Positions 27,370-35,575 of a DNA stretch of 64,000 nucleotides are shown here, one piece after another. The position numbers and the translations under genes were made by a program. The stretch comes from Clostridiales bacterium (GTDB taxonomy: Bacteria; Bacillota; Clostridia; Lachnospirales; Lachnospiraceae): NCBI GenBank assembly GCA_019420275.1, contig JAHZHN010000001.1, forward strand, positions 62,001 to 126,000. The letters run 5' to 3'. The notes beneath the pieces are model-generated. The model was not told the DNA's origin, did not search any database, and saw nothing but the letters and a program-made list of their open reading frames with translations. How positions within the stretch are numbered: the stretch's first letter is position 1; the number at the start of each line of letters is the position of its first letter.

Positions 27370-29283
27370 TTAAATATCTAATATTGCTTCCTCTGCATTC
27401 TCATATATAAACTGTCTTCTTGGAAGGACGTCGCTTCCCATCAGCATGGACGTTACATCCGATGCCATTCTGGCGTCTTCAATTTCAATCTGCTTCAATG
27501 TTCTGGTTTCCGGATTTAATGTTGTTTCCCATAATTGTTCCGCATCCATTTCCCCAAGCCCTTTATATCTTTGCAGAGTAAAAGGTCCTTTATGCTGTTT
27601 TCTATATTTGGTTAGTGCCGCATCATCATAGAGATATTCTTCCGGACCTTTTTTAGGAACTGCTTTGTAAAGCGGCGGTGTTGCCAGATACACATGTCCG
27701 TGTGAGATCAAATCCGGCATAAAGCGGTAGAAGAAGGTCAAAAGCAGCGTGGAAATATGCGCTCCATCCACATCCGCATCGGTCATAATAATAATTTTAT
27801 GATATCGAAGTTTGCTGATATCAAAATCATTTCCATATCCTTCTGAAAAACCGCATCCAAAAGCATTGATCATGGTCTTGATTTCCGCATTTGCAAGAAC
27901 TTTATCAATGGAAGCTTTCTCTACATTTAATATTTTCCCGCGGATTGGCAGAATGGCCTGTGTTTTTCGGTTCCGTGCAGTTTTGGCAGACCCCCCGGCA
28001 GAATCTCCTTCTACGATAAAAATTTCGCATTCTTCTGCTTTTCTGCTTTCACAGTTAGAAAGTTTTCCATTACTGTCAATTGAAAGCTTTTGCTTCACAA
28101 GCATGTTTGTCTTGGCTTTTTCCTCTGCCTTACGGATTTTAGCTGATTTTTCCGCACAGGCCAGGACTTTTTTCAATGTTTCTAGATTTTTATCAAAATA
28201 TAGGACAGTTTCTTCTCCTGTAATCTCACCCACTACTTTCCCTGCATCGGGGTTATCTAATTTGGTTTTTGTCTGCCCTTCAAATCTAGGATCCGGATGT
28301 TTCACGGAAATGATCGCGGTCATTCCGTTTCTGACATCAGCTCCTGTAAAATTAGAATCCTTTTCCTTTAACATACCGATTTCTCTGGCATACTGATTCA
28401 TTACAGTTGTAAATTTGGTTTTAAATCCGGTAATATGGGTTCCGCCTTCAACAGTATAAATATTATTGCAGAATCCTAAGATGTTTTCCCCAAAATCTTC
28501 TGTATACTGAAAGGCAGCTTCCATCTCAATTCCATCAACAGAACCTTTAAAATAAATAGGTTCATGAATGACCTTTTTTCCCTCGTTTAATTTTTTTACA
28601 TAAGCACAAATGCCGTCAGGTTCATGATAATCAACGGATGTTTCTTCTCCTTCTCTTCGATTAATATAATGAATCGTCAGCTTCGGATTCAGATAAGCTG
28701 TTTCATGAAGACGATTGCGTACCATTGCGGCTTTAAAATATGTCTTGTCAAAAATCTCAGGATCCGGCAGAAACTGTACTTTCGTGCCGGTTTCTGATTT
28801 TTTGCATGTTCCGATCATTTCCAAAGGACTAATGATCTTCCCTCTGGAATATTTTTGCTGATAAATCGTTCCATTTTGTTTTATGGTCACTGTAAGCCAG
28901 GTTGACAAGGCATTTACTACAGACGCTCCAACTCCATGAAGTCCCCCAGATATTTTATATCCTCCGTCTCCGAATTTTCCTCCAGCGTGAAGCATGGTAA
29001 ATACCATTTCTACAGCTGGAATTCCCGTTTTTTCATTGATTCCTACCGGAATTCCTCTTCCATTATCCGAAATAACAGCTGTTCCATCGTCCTCTAGAGA
29101 TACTGTAATGTCATCGCAGTACCCAGCAAGAAATTCATCCACCGAATTGTCTACGATTTCATAAATCAGATGATTTAATCCTTTTATGGATACACTTCCT
29201 ATATACATGCCGGGACGTTTTCTGACAGCCTCCAGACCTTCCAGTACGGAAATGCTGTTTGCGTCATATGTACGTTTCGCCAT
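27370..29283 (-). CDS. parE: DNA topoisomerase IV subunit B
   Basis: 637 residues. GHKL ATPase with VLEGLEAVRKRPGMYIGS, EIVDNSVDE, DNGRGIPV and GGLHGVGASVVNAL; TOPRIM with EGDSAGGSA and DADVDGAHI; end of domain FMYENAE-like (RRQFIYENAEEA). The ATG at 29283 has GAGGAGGAG upstream. Heads the parE-parC pair; divergent from a lipoprotein gene. Confidence 0.92.
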   Translation of the reverse strand: MAKRTYDANSISVLEGLEAVRKRPGMYIGSVSIKGLNHLIYEIVDNSVDEFLAGYCDDITVSLEDDGTAVISDNGRGIPVGINEKTGIPAVEMVFTMLHAGGKFGDGGYKISGGLHGVGASVVNALSTWLTVTIKQNGTIYQQKYSRGKIISPLEMIGTCKKSETGTKVQFLPDPEIFDKTYFKAAMVRNRLHETAYLNPKLTIHYINRREGEETSVDYHEPDGICAYVKKLNEGKKVIHEPIYFKGSVDGIEMEAAFQYTEDFGENILGFCNNIYTVEGGTHITGFKTKFTTVMNQYAREIGMLKEKDSNFTGADVRNGMTAIISVKHPDPRFEGQTKTKLDNPDAGKVVGEITGEETVLYFDKNLETLKKVLACAEKSAKIRKAEEKAKTNMLVKQKLSIDSNGKLSNCESRKAEECEIFIVEGDSAGGSAKTARNRKTQAILPIRGKILNVEKASIDKVLANAEIKTMINAFGCGFSEGYGNDFDISKLRYHKIIIMTDADVDGAHISTLLLTFFYRFMPDLISHGHVYLATPPLYKAVPKKGPEEYLYDDAALTKYRKQHKGPFTLQRYKGLGEMDAEQLWETTLNPETRTLKQIEIEDARMASDVTSMLMGSDVLPRRQFIYENAEEAILDI

Positions 29284-29378
29284 AGTTATATCTCTCCTCC
29301 TCACATTCAAGATAATCTTACTAAGTTTAGCACAGAAATGTTTGTTTTACAAACTTCTTTCAATTTTCGATATAAGTT

Positions 29379-29407
29379 GACATAATACACCATAAATTTT
29401 ATAATGA
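29379..29407 (+). promoter_or_regulatory. Consensus promoter of the lipoprotein gene
   Basis: TTGACA, 17-base spacer, TATAAT, a perfect sigma-A promoter 32 bases before the ATG. Confidence 0.9.
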
Positions 29408-29438
29408 CAGTGAAAAAAAAACAGAAAGGAATACAAAA

Positions 29439-30104
29439 ATGAGGTGTAGGTTATTAAAAAAAGCAGCCGTGGGAATTTCCCTTGTGGTAATGGCTCTTGC
29501 TATGTGCAGCTGCGGAGCAGAGAAAGAAACGAAGAGCCCGGAAGCAACTATGGAAGCATTCTATCAGCTGATCGTATATCAGGATACAGATGCCATGGTA
29601 AACCTTGGTATTGATCAAAAAGATGCACAGGAAACTTTGGATGAGTACCAGACATCGATGATCTCAGCGATTCAAGATCAGTTTAAAGACGCTGGAATTT
29701 CAATCAGCAAATCAGAAGCTTCTGATATTTTGGGAGCAATCACTGATTCATTTAAAAAACTGGATTATAAAGTCAGCATAAAAAAAAGAGATGGAAAAGA
29801 AGCTTCTGTTACAGTTTCCAGTCAGTATATCCATTACCTGGATTTATTCCAGCAGGCATCCAATGAAACTATAAACCAATTAAAGCCAAATCATATTGAG
29901 AATTTGTCAGACGCAAAAGAACTGCTGATTGAAAACATCAAAACTTCTTTTCAAAATGCAGAAATCTCAAAAGATATGCACAGCAAAACATTTGATCTAA
30001 AGAGCAAAAAGATAAAAACCGGAAAACACTCAGTACGCATCTTCTTCCCGAAAGACGCAGAGGAGACCGGATCACAGCTTATGAAGCTGGTTTCAGATAG
30101 ATAA
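29439..30104 (+). CDS. Lipoprotein, DUF5105-like
   Basis: 221 residues with a lipoprotein signal peptide (MRCRLLKKAAVGISLVVMAL..MCSCG; lipidated cysteine at about 23 or 25). The exported part is helical then beta, with an SPEATMEAFYQLIVYQD segment typical of DUF5105/DUF4878-like, NTF2-fold lipoproteins of Lachnospiraceae. No enzymatic motif. Monocistronic behind a consensus promoter, so probably well expressed. Confidence 0.72.
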   Translation: MRCRLLKKAAVGISLVVMALAMCSCGAEKETKSPEATMEAFYQLIVYQDTDAMVNLGIDQKDAQETLDEYQTSMISAIQDQFKDAGISISKSEASDILGAITDSFKKLDYKVSIKKRDGKEASVTVSSQYIHYLDLFQQASNETINQLKPNHIENLSDAKELLIENIKTSFQNAEISKDMHSKTFDLKSKKIKTGKHSVRIFFPKDAEETGSQLMKLVSDR

Positions 30105-30116
30105 ATAAAAAGTTCT

Positions 30117-30155
30117 CAGCAGTCCTTCCCAAGACAGGGAATGGCTGCTGTTTTT
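30117..30155 (+). terminator. Terminator of the lipoprotein gene
   Basis: CAGCAG..TCCC pairs with GGGA..CTGCTG, imperfect stem, then five T. Shared with the convergent sigma gene. Confidence 0.75.
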
Positions 30156-30156
30156 G

Positions 30157-30705
30157 TCAGATGTCTTTATCTCCGGCCAAAAGCCGTTTTAAATTCTTTC
30201 TTGCTTCGCTGCATTTTGCCTTTACATTGCGTTCTGACATATGAAACATATCAGCGATTTCTTTGCATTTAAACCCATACACATAACGAAATAACAGAAT
30301 ATCTCTCTGTTGTTCCTGAAGTTTATTCAGCTTTTCTTTCAATGCATGAAGATCGATCAGCTGAAGATAATTGTCATTGGGATCTTCCACATAATCACCT
30401 TCTGTTCCATCATCATACGTCAAAGCCTCATGGGCATTCTGCTTCTCTTCCTTTAAAAATGAATATGCTGTGTTCTTAACCATAGCAATCAAAAAATAAG
30501 AAATCTCTTCCTCTGGAACTTTCAAAATACTGTTAGGATATAATAAAGCTTTTTCAAATACCGTCTGCATAATATCCTCTGCCAAATCTGAGTCCTTGAC
30601 ATAATTCTTGGCAACAAAAAACAACCTTTTCGAATACAATGCATATAATCTCTCAATATATCTTACAGCATATTTCCCAATCGGTTTCCTCTTTCGTAAT
30701 TTCAT
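30157..30705 (-). CDS. RNA polymerase sigma factor, ECF-like
   Basis: 182 residues. Region 2 has LAEDIMQTVFEKALLY near 42; region 4 has the helix-turn-helix RYVYGFKCKEIADMFHMSERNVKAK near 143-165. Region 3 is absent, as in ECF factors. No anti-sigma factor is next to it. The downstream frame ends 11 bases after the terminator of the lipoprotein gene. Confidence 0.85.
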   Translation of the reverse strand: MKLRKRKPIGKYAVRYIERLYALYSKRLFFVAKNYVKDSDLAEDIMQTVFEKALLYPNSILKVPEEEISYFLIAMVKNTAYSFLKEEKQNAHEALTYDDGTEGDYVEDPNDNYLQLIDLHALKEKLNKLQEQQRDILLFRYVYGFKCKEIADMFHMSERNVKAKCSEARKNLKRLLAGDKDI

Positions 30706-30824
30706 CTATATTCTTCTCTCTCGTATGTTTTCTTTTGCACTTTTAATTATAGAGATATACTGTTCAGTTGTAAATAACTGAACTGTAAAAAACTTAACAA
30801 CTTTTCAATATCTAGCATATTTTC

Positions 30825-31826
30825 TTAAGAATTAAATAATAATTCTTCCCATACTGCCTGAAGATTTTCTTCGGAATATTCAATTTCTTTTGAATACTGT
30901 TTTGCCGTATTTAGTCTGTTTACATTCCTTTTTTCTTCTGGAAAAATGTCTAAGATCCAGCGGATGATCAGACAGCTTAAGACGCAAAACTGCACTTTCC
31001 CATAGAGATTAAAATCATCTGATGCAGCGATTAAATGCCGGAAAATAAAATAGATGCAAAGCTGTTCCCAAAATATACTGTCTTTAAAATGACCCATGTC
31101 AGATATTGTTGCTGCCTTTTGAAGATTTTTCTGCCACTGCTCATCCATAATGTCTAGATTTTGATAAAATGACAGCCAGAATTCTTTGGATTGAGCAGAA
31201 GAAAGGGCACGAAAACGTATATCTCCTTCTGAAAGAATGATATCTTTTGTGCTTTCTTGTGTTATATTTGTTGTATTCATCCATTGCTGTGCCTGCCATC
31301 CATATTCAAGGATCTGAGCCATTCGTTTTTCCATTCTAAGAGAACGGTTCTGCAGAATGCTGACAAGATTCTCCCGGACAGACAAAATAAAACATACTGT
31401 GTTATCAGATGAGGGTGGACCATAATCTAAAAATCGAACCGGCTTTGTTCGGTTTAAAATCAGGCGGGCAGCTTCTTCACAAGCAATTCCAAGTCCTTTT
31501 TCCTGAATTTCGCCAAAATCATGAAAAAATCGAGGATGCTCCGTGCAGATTTCACATAGAGAATCTTCTCCCAACTCAATATAAAGATCACAGAGATTTT
31601 CATGATTTAAAAACACACATCTTCCTTTTTCGTTCGTGTTAAAATGAGGGACTGGATCCATTGAGATTCCCTCTGTCAGGCGTTCTGCCATATTTCCCTT
31701 TACCTGGCCATAGAAGTTTAATGTGTTTTCATCAATATCAATTTCCCACCCAATGCAGCAGTTGTCTTTACAGCGGGAGCCAATGCATGTAAATTCATCA
31801 TAATAATCTGGTATTTTCCCATTCAT
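30825..31826 (-). CDS. FliB-like protein (flagellin lysine-N-methylase family)
   Basis: 333 residues. The N-terminal Cys-rich signature FTCIGSRCKDNCCIGWEIDID (12 onward), CVFL.., C..CTEHPRF and C-rich pattern match the FliB family, named from Salmonella flagellin methylation and probably using an iron-sulfur cluster. No flagellar genes are in the window, so the target may be another protein. Overlaps the SatD-like gene upstream by four bases (ATGA). Confidence 0.78.
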   Translation of the reverse strand: MNGKIPDYYDEFTCIGSRCKDNCCIGWEIDIDENTLNFYGQVKGNMAERLTEGISMDPVPHFNTNEKGRCVFLNHENLCDLYIELGEDSLCEICTEHPRFFHDFGEIQEKGLGIACEEAARLILNRTKPVRFLDYGPPSSDNTVCFILSVRENLVSILQNRSLRMEKRMAQILEYGWQAQQWMNTTNITQESTKDIILSEGDIRFRALSSAQSKEFWLSFYQNLDIMDEQWQKNLQKAATISDMGHFKDSIFWEQLCIYFIFRHLIAASDDFNLYGKVQFCVLSCLIIRWILDIFPEEKRNVNRLNTAKQYSKEIEYSEENLQAVWEELLFNS

Positions 31827-32494
31827 ATATAATCTGTCCTTTCTCCAATTTGTGAAAATATCTCATTTAATGTATTTATAACTTCCTGATACGTGTAAAA
31901 ATTGCCTCCCGCGAGACTTTTTTGCACACTGGACTGAGTAATGCCCAGACGTTTCGCAGCTTCTGCCTGACTTCCTCCATATTTCATATAATTTGTAATT
32001 ACTGCACGCTGATGCCTGGTCCATCCCTTTCTCATGGAAGTCACCATCATGAAAATTGTATTGATCAGATGTGTCACCTCTTCATGATCACCACTGCATA
32101 CCATATGATAATCCGTAGAAAAAGACGCATTCCTGCTGTTTTGTTTCTTCATAAATTCCCAGGCATTTTGAGCATTCTGAAATGCTGCGCTCTGTGCTTC
32201 CCATGAAGAAGCCGGCTGCTTTTTCTGCTGGGATTTTCCAACGCCAATTCCCCAATGTATCTTTACCGGACAAACTGCCTCTTCCAAATCCCCCATCAGA
32301 TTCATTAAAGCCGTGCCTTGCCGCAGCAGCCCATGAATCTCATTGCTTTGCACCATTGTACAAGCCTGCTCTAATTCTTTTTGATACTTTTTATTGATTG
32401 TTTTTAGAGCCTTTTGCACAGTCTCAAAATCTTCGTCTGTATCCAGATGCCCCAAAAGAGCAATATAAGGTTCATAATAAAAAAAGAAATACAT
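31823..32494 (-). CDS. SatD-like protein with C-terminal helix-turn-helix
   Basis: 223 residues. N-terminal PYIALLGHLDTDEDFETVQ fits the SatD family (from the Streptococcus mutans secretion and acid tolerance locus). Near 183-205 the GGSQAEAAKRLGITQSSVQKSLAGGNF segment is a clear helix-turn-helix, so DNA binding is likely. RBS TAGGAGGTTAAA. Translationally coupled to the FliB-like gene. Confidence 0.7.
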   Translation of the reverse strand: MYFFFYYEPYIALLGHLDTDEDFETVQKALKTINKKYQKELEQACTMVQSNEIHGLLRQGTALMNLMGDLEEAVCPVKIHWGIGVGKSQQKKQPASSWEAQSAAFQNAQNAWEFMKKQNSRNASFSTDYHMVCSGDHEEVTHLINTIFMMVTSMRKGWTRHQRAVITNYMKYGGSQAEAAKRLGITQSSVQKSLAGGNFYTYQEVINTLNEIFSQIGERTDYI

Positions 32495-32598
32495 TTTAAC
32501 CTCCTATTTTTTTATTATACATAAAAAATAGGAATAACAAAAGAATATTCAATAATAATGAATAAAATAAAATTATTTATTATTCTTCTATTATAAGA

Positions 32599-32626
32599 AA
32601 AGAAGGGAAAATCAATCCTTTCCCTT
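32599..32626 (-). terminator. Terminator of the PRD regulator gene
   Basis: AGAAGGGAAA pairs with TTTCCCTTCT around ATCAATCC; T run follows on the minus strand. The rest of 32495-32598 is extremely AT-rich with no gene. Confidence 0.8.
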
Positions 32627-32641
32627 CTTTTTATGATTCTC

Positions 32642-34765
32642 TTAAGATTCCTGTCCGCCTTTTTTACGCATCAATGTTTCATAATAGGTTCCAAGACTGT
32701 TTTCCAGATGAATCTCAACTGTATGCCGGTCTTTTCTCTTTAAAGCTGCTAGAAGCTGCTCTTTTTCTGCTAAGGCACCACTGATCTCACTCATTACCTC
32801 ACGATACACCCTAATCTTTGCTTTGGGAATCAGCATAACAATAGCACCTTCAATTTCCTCTAATTCTTCCTCTTCTTCTTTTATCGGTTCTGACAGCACG
32901 ATGTATCCGAATCTGCAGTGCTGGACTCCGCGAGTCTCGCAGTGAAGAAATAATATATTCATACTCGGAATATATGTATTAGAAATCTCTTCTCGCTTCA
33001 TCAAATCCAGTGTGATCGTCTCCGCATTTTCTTCATTTCGTGCAAACAGACTGCCTGCACACTGAATCAGCATTTTCTTAGATAATATATCCGCCTCAGA
33101 TGCAATTTTAATGTTGTCAAGGACCTGAAGGATCTCTTTCCCCAATTCAACCATGTATTCAATGCCATTTCGGCTGATTCGCCGTACACGATGTTCTGTC
33201 TTTGCTGTATGCTCTGTGTCTGCGGTTCTGTTTTTTTCAAGCTCCGCAAGTTTATTGCGGAGCATAATCTTATCCGGACCCATCAGAACAGAACTTACAC
33301 ATAGATTTGGGAAAGGAAGATCCAGTTCTGCAGTCGAAATAATAAGATCAATTCCTTCTGATTTCAAGGCATTAATATCCAGCTCCGCAGTAGAAAGAAC
33401 TTTCCGAACCCGGATTTCAGGAAATTCTTTCTGAATCTGTACCGACAGCATATGGGAAGTTCCTATCCCATATGGACAGGCAATACAGATAGAAAATTTC
33501 TCACTTTCTGATGCCTTTTTTTCCACTGCTGCACAAAAATACATAGCGATGAAACCAAGTTCACCATTGGGAATCTCTTCCACATCTAATTCTCGCTTCA
33601 AAAAACCACAGGATGCCTTTGTCGCTTCATAAATATTTTCATAAGATTCTCTCAGAATATCCAGATGTCCGTTTTCTGAAAAAACACCCATTTTCATCCG
33701 GTTGATCGCAGGCCTCATATGATTGCATAATCCATCGATCAAAACGGTATCATCCAGGAAATCTGTCTCCAAAAGCTGTTCCATGTTAATGACAATCTTA
33801 ATGACAATCTGCCGTATTTTAAAACTTTCTTCTTCATATTTGCTCTCATTTTTATTCTTCCAGATTTTTTCGCTTAGAAGCTGCATGGCAATATAATATA
33901 TTTCTCCTTCAGAAACCGGAAACCCTACGATCTGGCCAATTTTGCTTCCAATCCAGTTGGATACCTGACATTCCGGAAGATGCATGATGGACACTAAATC
34001 TTTCTCTTTCCCGCTGATTGGATGCCCTGTTTTAAGACGATTGATCGTAAGCAGCAGATATAAGATAAAATGCAGCCTGGAGTGTTCTGTGTACTGGATA
34101 TTCAAAACCCTTTGTGTCTCATTTACAATAATAGTAAGCTGTTCCAGTACTTCCTGTGGAAGTTCCTGAAAAAAGCGGCCTGAAGGAAATAGATTTTCCT
34201 TATCAAAAAGATATTGAAGATCCTTTTCTTTGAGCTGTTTTTGAAATAAGACAGCAGCTGCCTGCCGATAATCTTCCTCTTTTCCTTCCCAGCTGATGCC
34301 AAGTCCTGGTCTGCGAACCAAAGAAAGATTATAGTGTTCCATCCACTGATCAACCTCATCAAGATCACTTGCCAAAGTTCCATCAGAAACATGAAACAGT
34401 GATGTAAAATAAAAATATTTTAAAGGTTGTTCATCAGTAAAGAGTTCAGCCAGAATCCTGTCTTTTCGATCTTCTTTTGTGAAAACATTTTTTCGGCGGT
34501 CCATCTGTACCAGTTCCTGCAGAAACTTCCGTGTTTCCTGATCTTCATCCACATATAAACCGACTCGGGGTTTTTTTACAAGATGAAAATCATTTTCCTT
34601 GAACCATTCATTGATTTCTGGAAGTTCTCGGAGAATGGTCCTGGAACTTAGTTTCAATTTCTCCGATATGGTCTGCACAGTGATGGGATGATCTGATGTA
34701 AACTGTGACAGTATTTTTATAATTTCTTTTTGTCGTTTGGACAATCCGGATTTTTTTGACGTCAT
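32642..34765 (-). CDS. PRD-containing PTS-regulated transcription factor
   Basis: 707 residues in MtlR/ManR-like order: N-terminal HTH pair (RQKEIIKILSQF; ISEKLKLSSRTILRELPEINEW), two PTS regulation domains (about 195-310 and 325-430; histidine-bearing ..YTEHSRLHF and LCNHMRPAINRM), an EIIB-GAT-like domain with CPYGIGTSHM near 437, and a C-terminal EIIA (Fru/Mtl) domain with the LHCETRGVQHCRFGY histidines. PTS phosphorylation would set its activity. No PTS genes adjoin it, so its regulon is elsewhere. ATG at 34765 has AAAGGAATG upstream; the frame extends upstream without a site. Confidence 0.85.
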   Translation of the reverse strand: MTSKKSGLSKRQKEIIKILSQFTSDHPITVQTISEKLKLSSRTILRELPEINEWFKENDFHLVKKPRVGLYVDEDQETRKFLQELVQMDRRKNVFTKEDRKDRILAELFTDEQPLKYFYFTSLFHVSDGTLASDLDEVDQWMEHYNLSLVRRPGLGISWEGKEEDYRQAAAVLFQKQLKEKDLQYLFDKENLFPSGRFFQELPQEVLEQLTIIVNETQRVLNIQYTEHSRLHFILYLLLTINRLKTGHPISGKEKDLVSIMHLPECQVSNWIGSKIGQIVGFPVSEGEIYYIAMQLLSEKIWKNKNESKYEEESFKIRQIVIKIVINMEQLLETDFLDDTVLIDGLCNHMRPAINRMKMGVFSENGHLDILRESYENIYEATKASCGFLKRELDVEEIPNGELGFIAMYFCAAVEKKASESEKFSICIACPYGIGTSHMLSVQIQKEFPEIRVRKVLSTAELDINALKSEGIDLIISTAELDLPFPNLCVSSVLMGPDKIMLRNKLAELEKNRTADTEHTAKTEHRVRRISRNGIEYMVELGKEILQVLDNIKIASEADILSKKMLIQCAGSLFARNEENAETITLDLMKREEISNTYIPSMNILFLHCETRGVQHCRFGYIVLSEPIKEEEEELEEIEGAIVMLIPKAKIRVYREVMSEISGALAEKEQLLAALKRKDRHTVEIHLENSLGTYYETLMRKKGGQES

Positions 34766-34841
34766 TTCATCATTCCTTTCTATCCATATTATATAAGTGT
34801 ATTTATATGGACACAAGAAAATTTTAACCAAACCTACAATT

Positions 34842-34870
34842 GAAAAAGGAACCGGTATTTAACCGGTTCC
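34842..34870 (-). terminator. Terminator of the TVP38 gene
   Basis: GGAACCGGT/ACCGGTTCC stem, followed on the minus strand by CTTTTT. Confidence 0.8.
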
Positions 34871-34903
34871 AGAGGAATATATTTCAGATATTATACAATC
34901 TTA

Positions 34904-35473
34904 TCATCGGATAAAGCCAATGGCACTGTAGAAAATAAGGGATACCGGGCGTCCAACCAGTAAAATCAGCGCAAACTTTGTTATTTTTATATCGGTCAGA
35001 CCCGCCAGCATACACAGAACATCATCTGGAAATCCCGGCAGAACGATCGCTGCGGCAAACATTAGATCAAATTTAAAACCGCTGTTGATTTTGGACATAT
35101 ATTTATCATAAACATCCTGTGCTACAAAACGTTTCACAAAATTCTGCCCGTATCTTCTGGCAAGATAAAAATTGATAAAGGATCCAATAATAATCCCTAT
35201 ATAGCTGTAAAGAAAAGACCAGTATGGGCCAAACATAAAAACACCGGCCAAACAAGTTACTCCTCCAGGAATCAGGGGAAAAACCACCTGCGTGATCTGA
35301 AGAAGAATAAAGATGAGAGGAGCCATTATTCCGGCTGTCCCAACCAAAATCTGAAGTTCCTGCTTATTTGTAAAAAGACCTGTCCCCATTCCATAAATGA
35401 CAAATACCGCCATTGCCGCCAGGAAAAAAACGGTTGTCCCATTCGTTACATATCTCATCGCTTTGCTGTTCAT
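34904..35473 (-). CDS. TVP38/TMEM64 (VTT domain) membrane protein
   Basis: 189 residues, four to five membrane segments. The VTCLAGVFMFGPYWSFLYSYIG and SFINFYLARRYG segments are the re-entrant VTT/SNARE-associated core, and FPDDVLCMLAGLT follows. Related to DedA proteins; roles in envelope lipid handling are suggested. The ATG at 35473 has a weak AAAGGATGGTGG site; a later ATG at codon 6 is possible. Confidence 0.82.
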   Translation of the reverse strand: MNSKAMRYVTNGTTVFFLAAMAVFVIYGMGTGLFTNKQELQILVGTAGIMAPLIFILLQITQVVFPLIPGGVTCLAGVFMFGPYWSFLYSYIGIIIGSFINFYLARRYGQNFVKRFVAQDVYDKYMSKINSGFKFDLMFAAAIVLPGFPDDVLCMLAGLTDIKITKFALILLVGRPVSLIFYSAIGFIR

Positions 35474-35575
35474 CCTACCACCATCCTTTGTATCATATCT
35501 TATAATTCCATTATATATGCGATTTATGACAACCGCCATAAGACTCCCTTACAAAATTCTTACAGTTTCGTAAGA

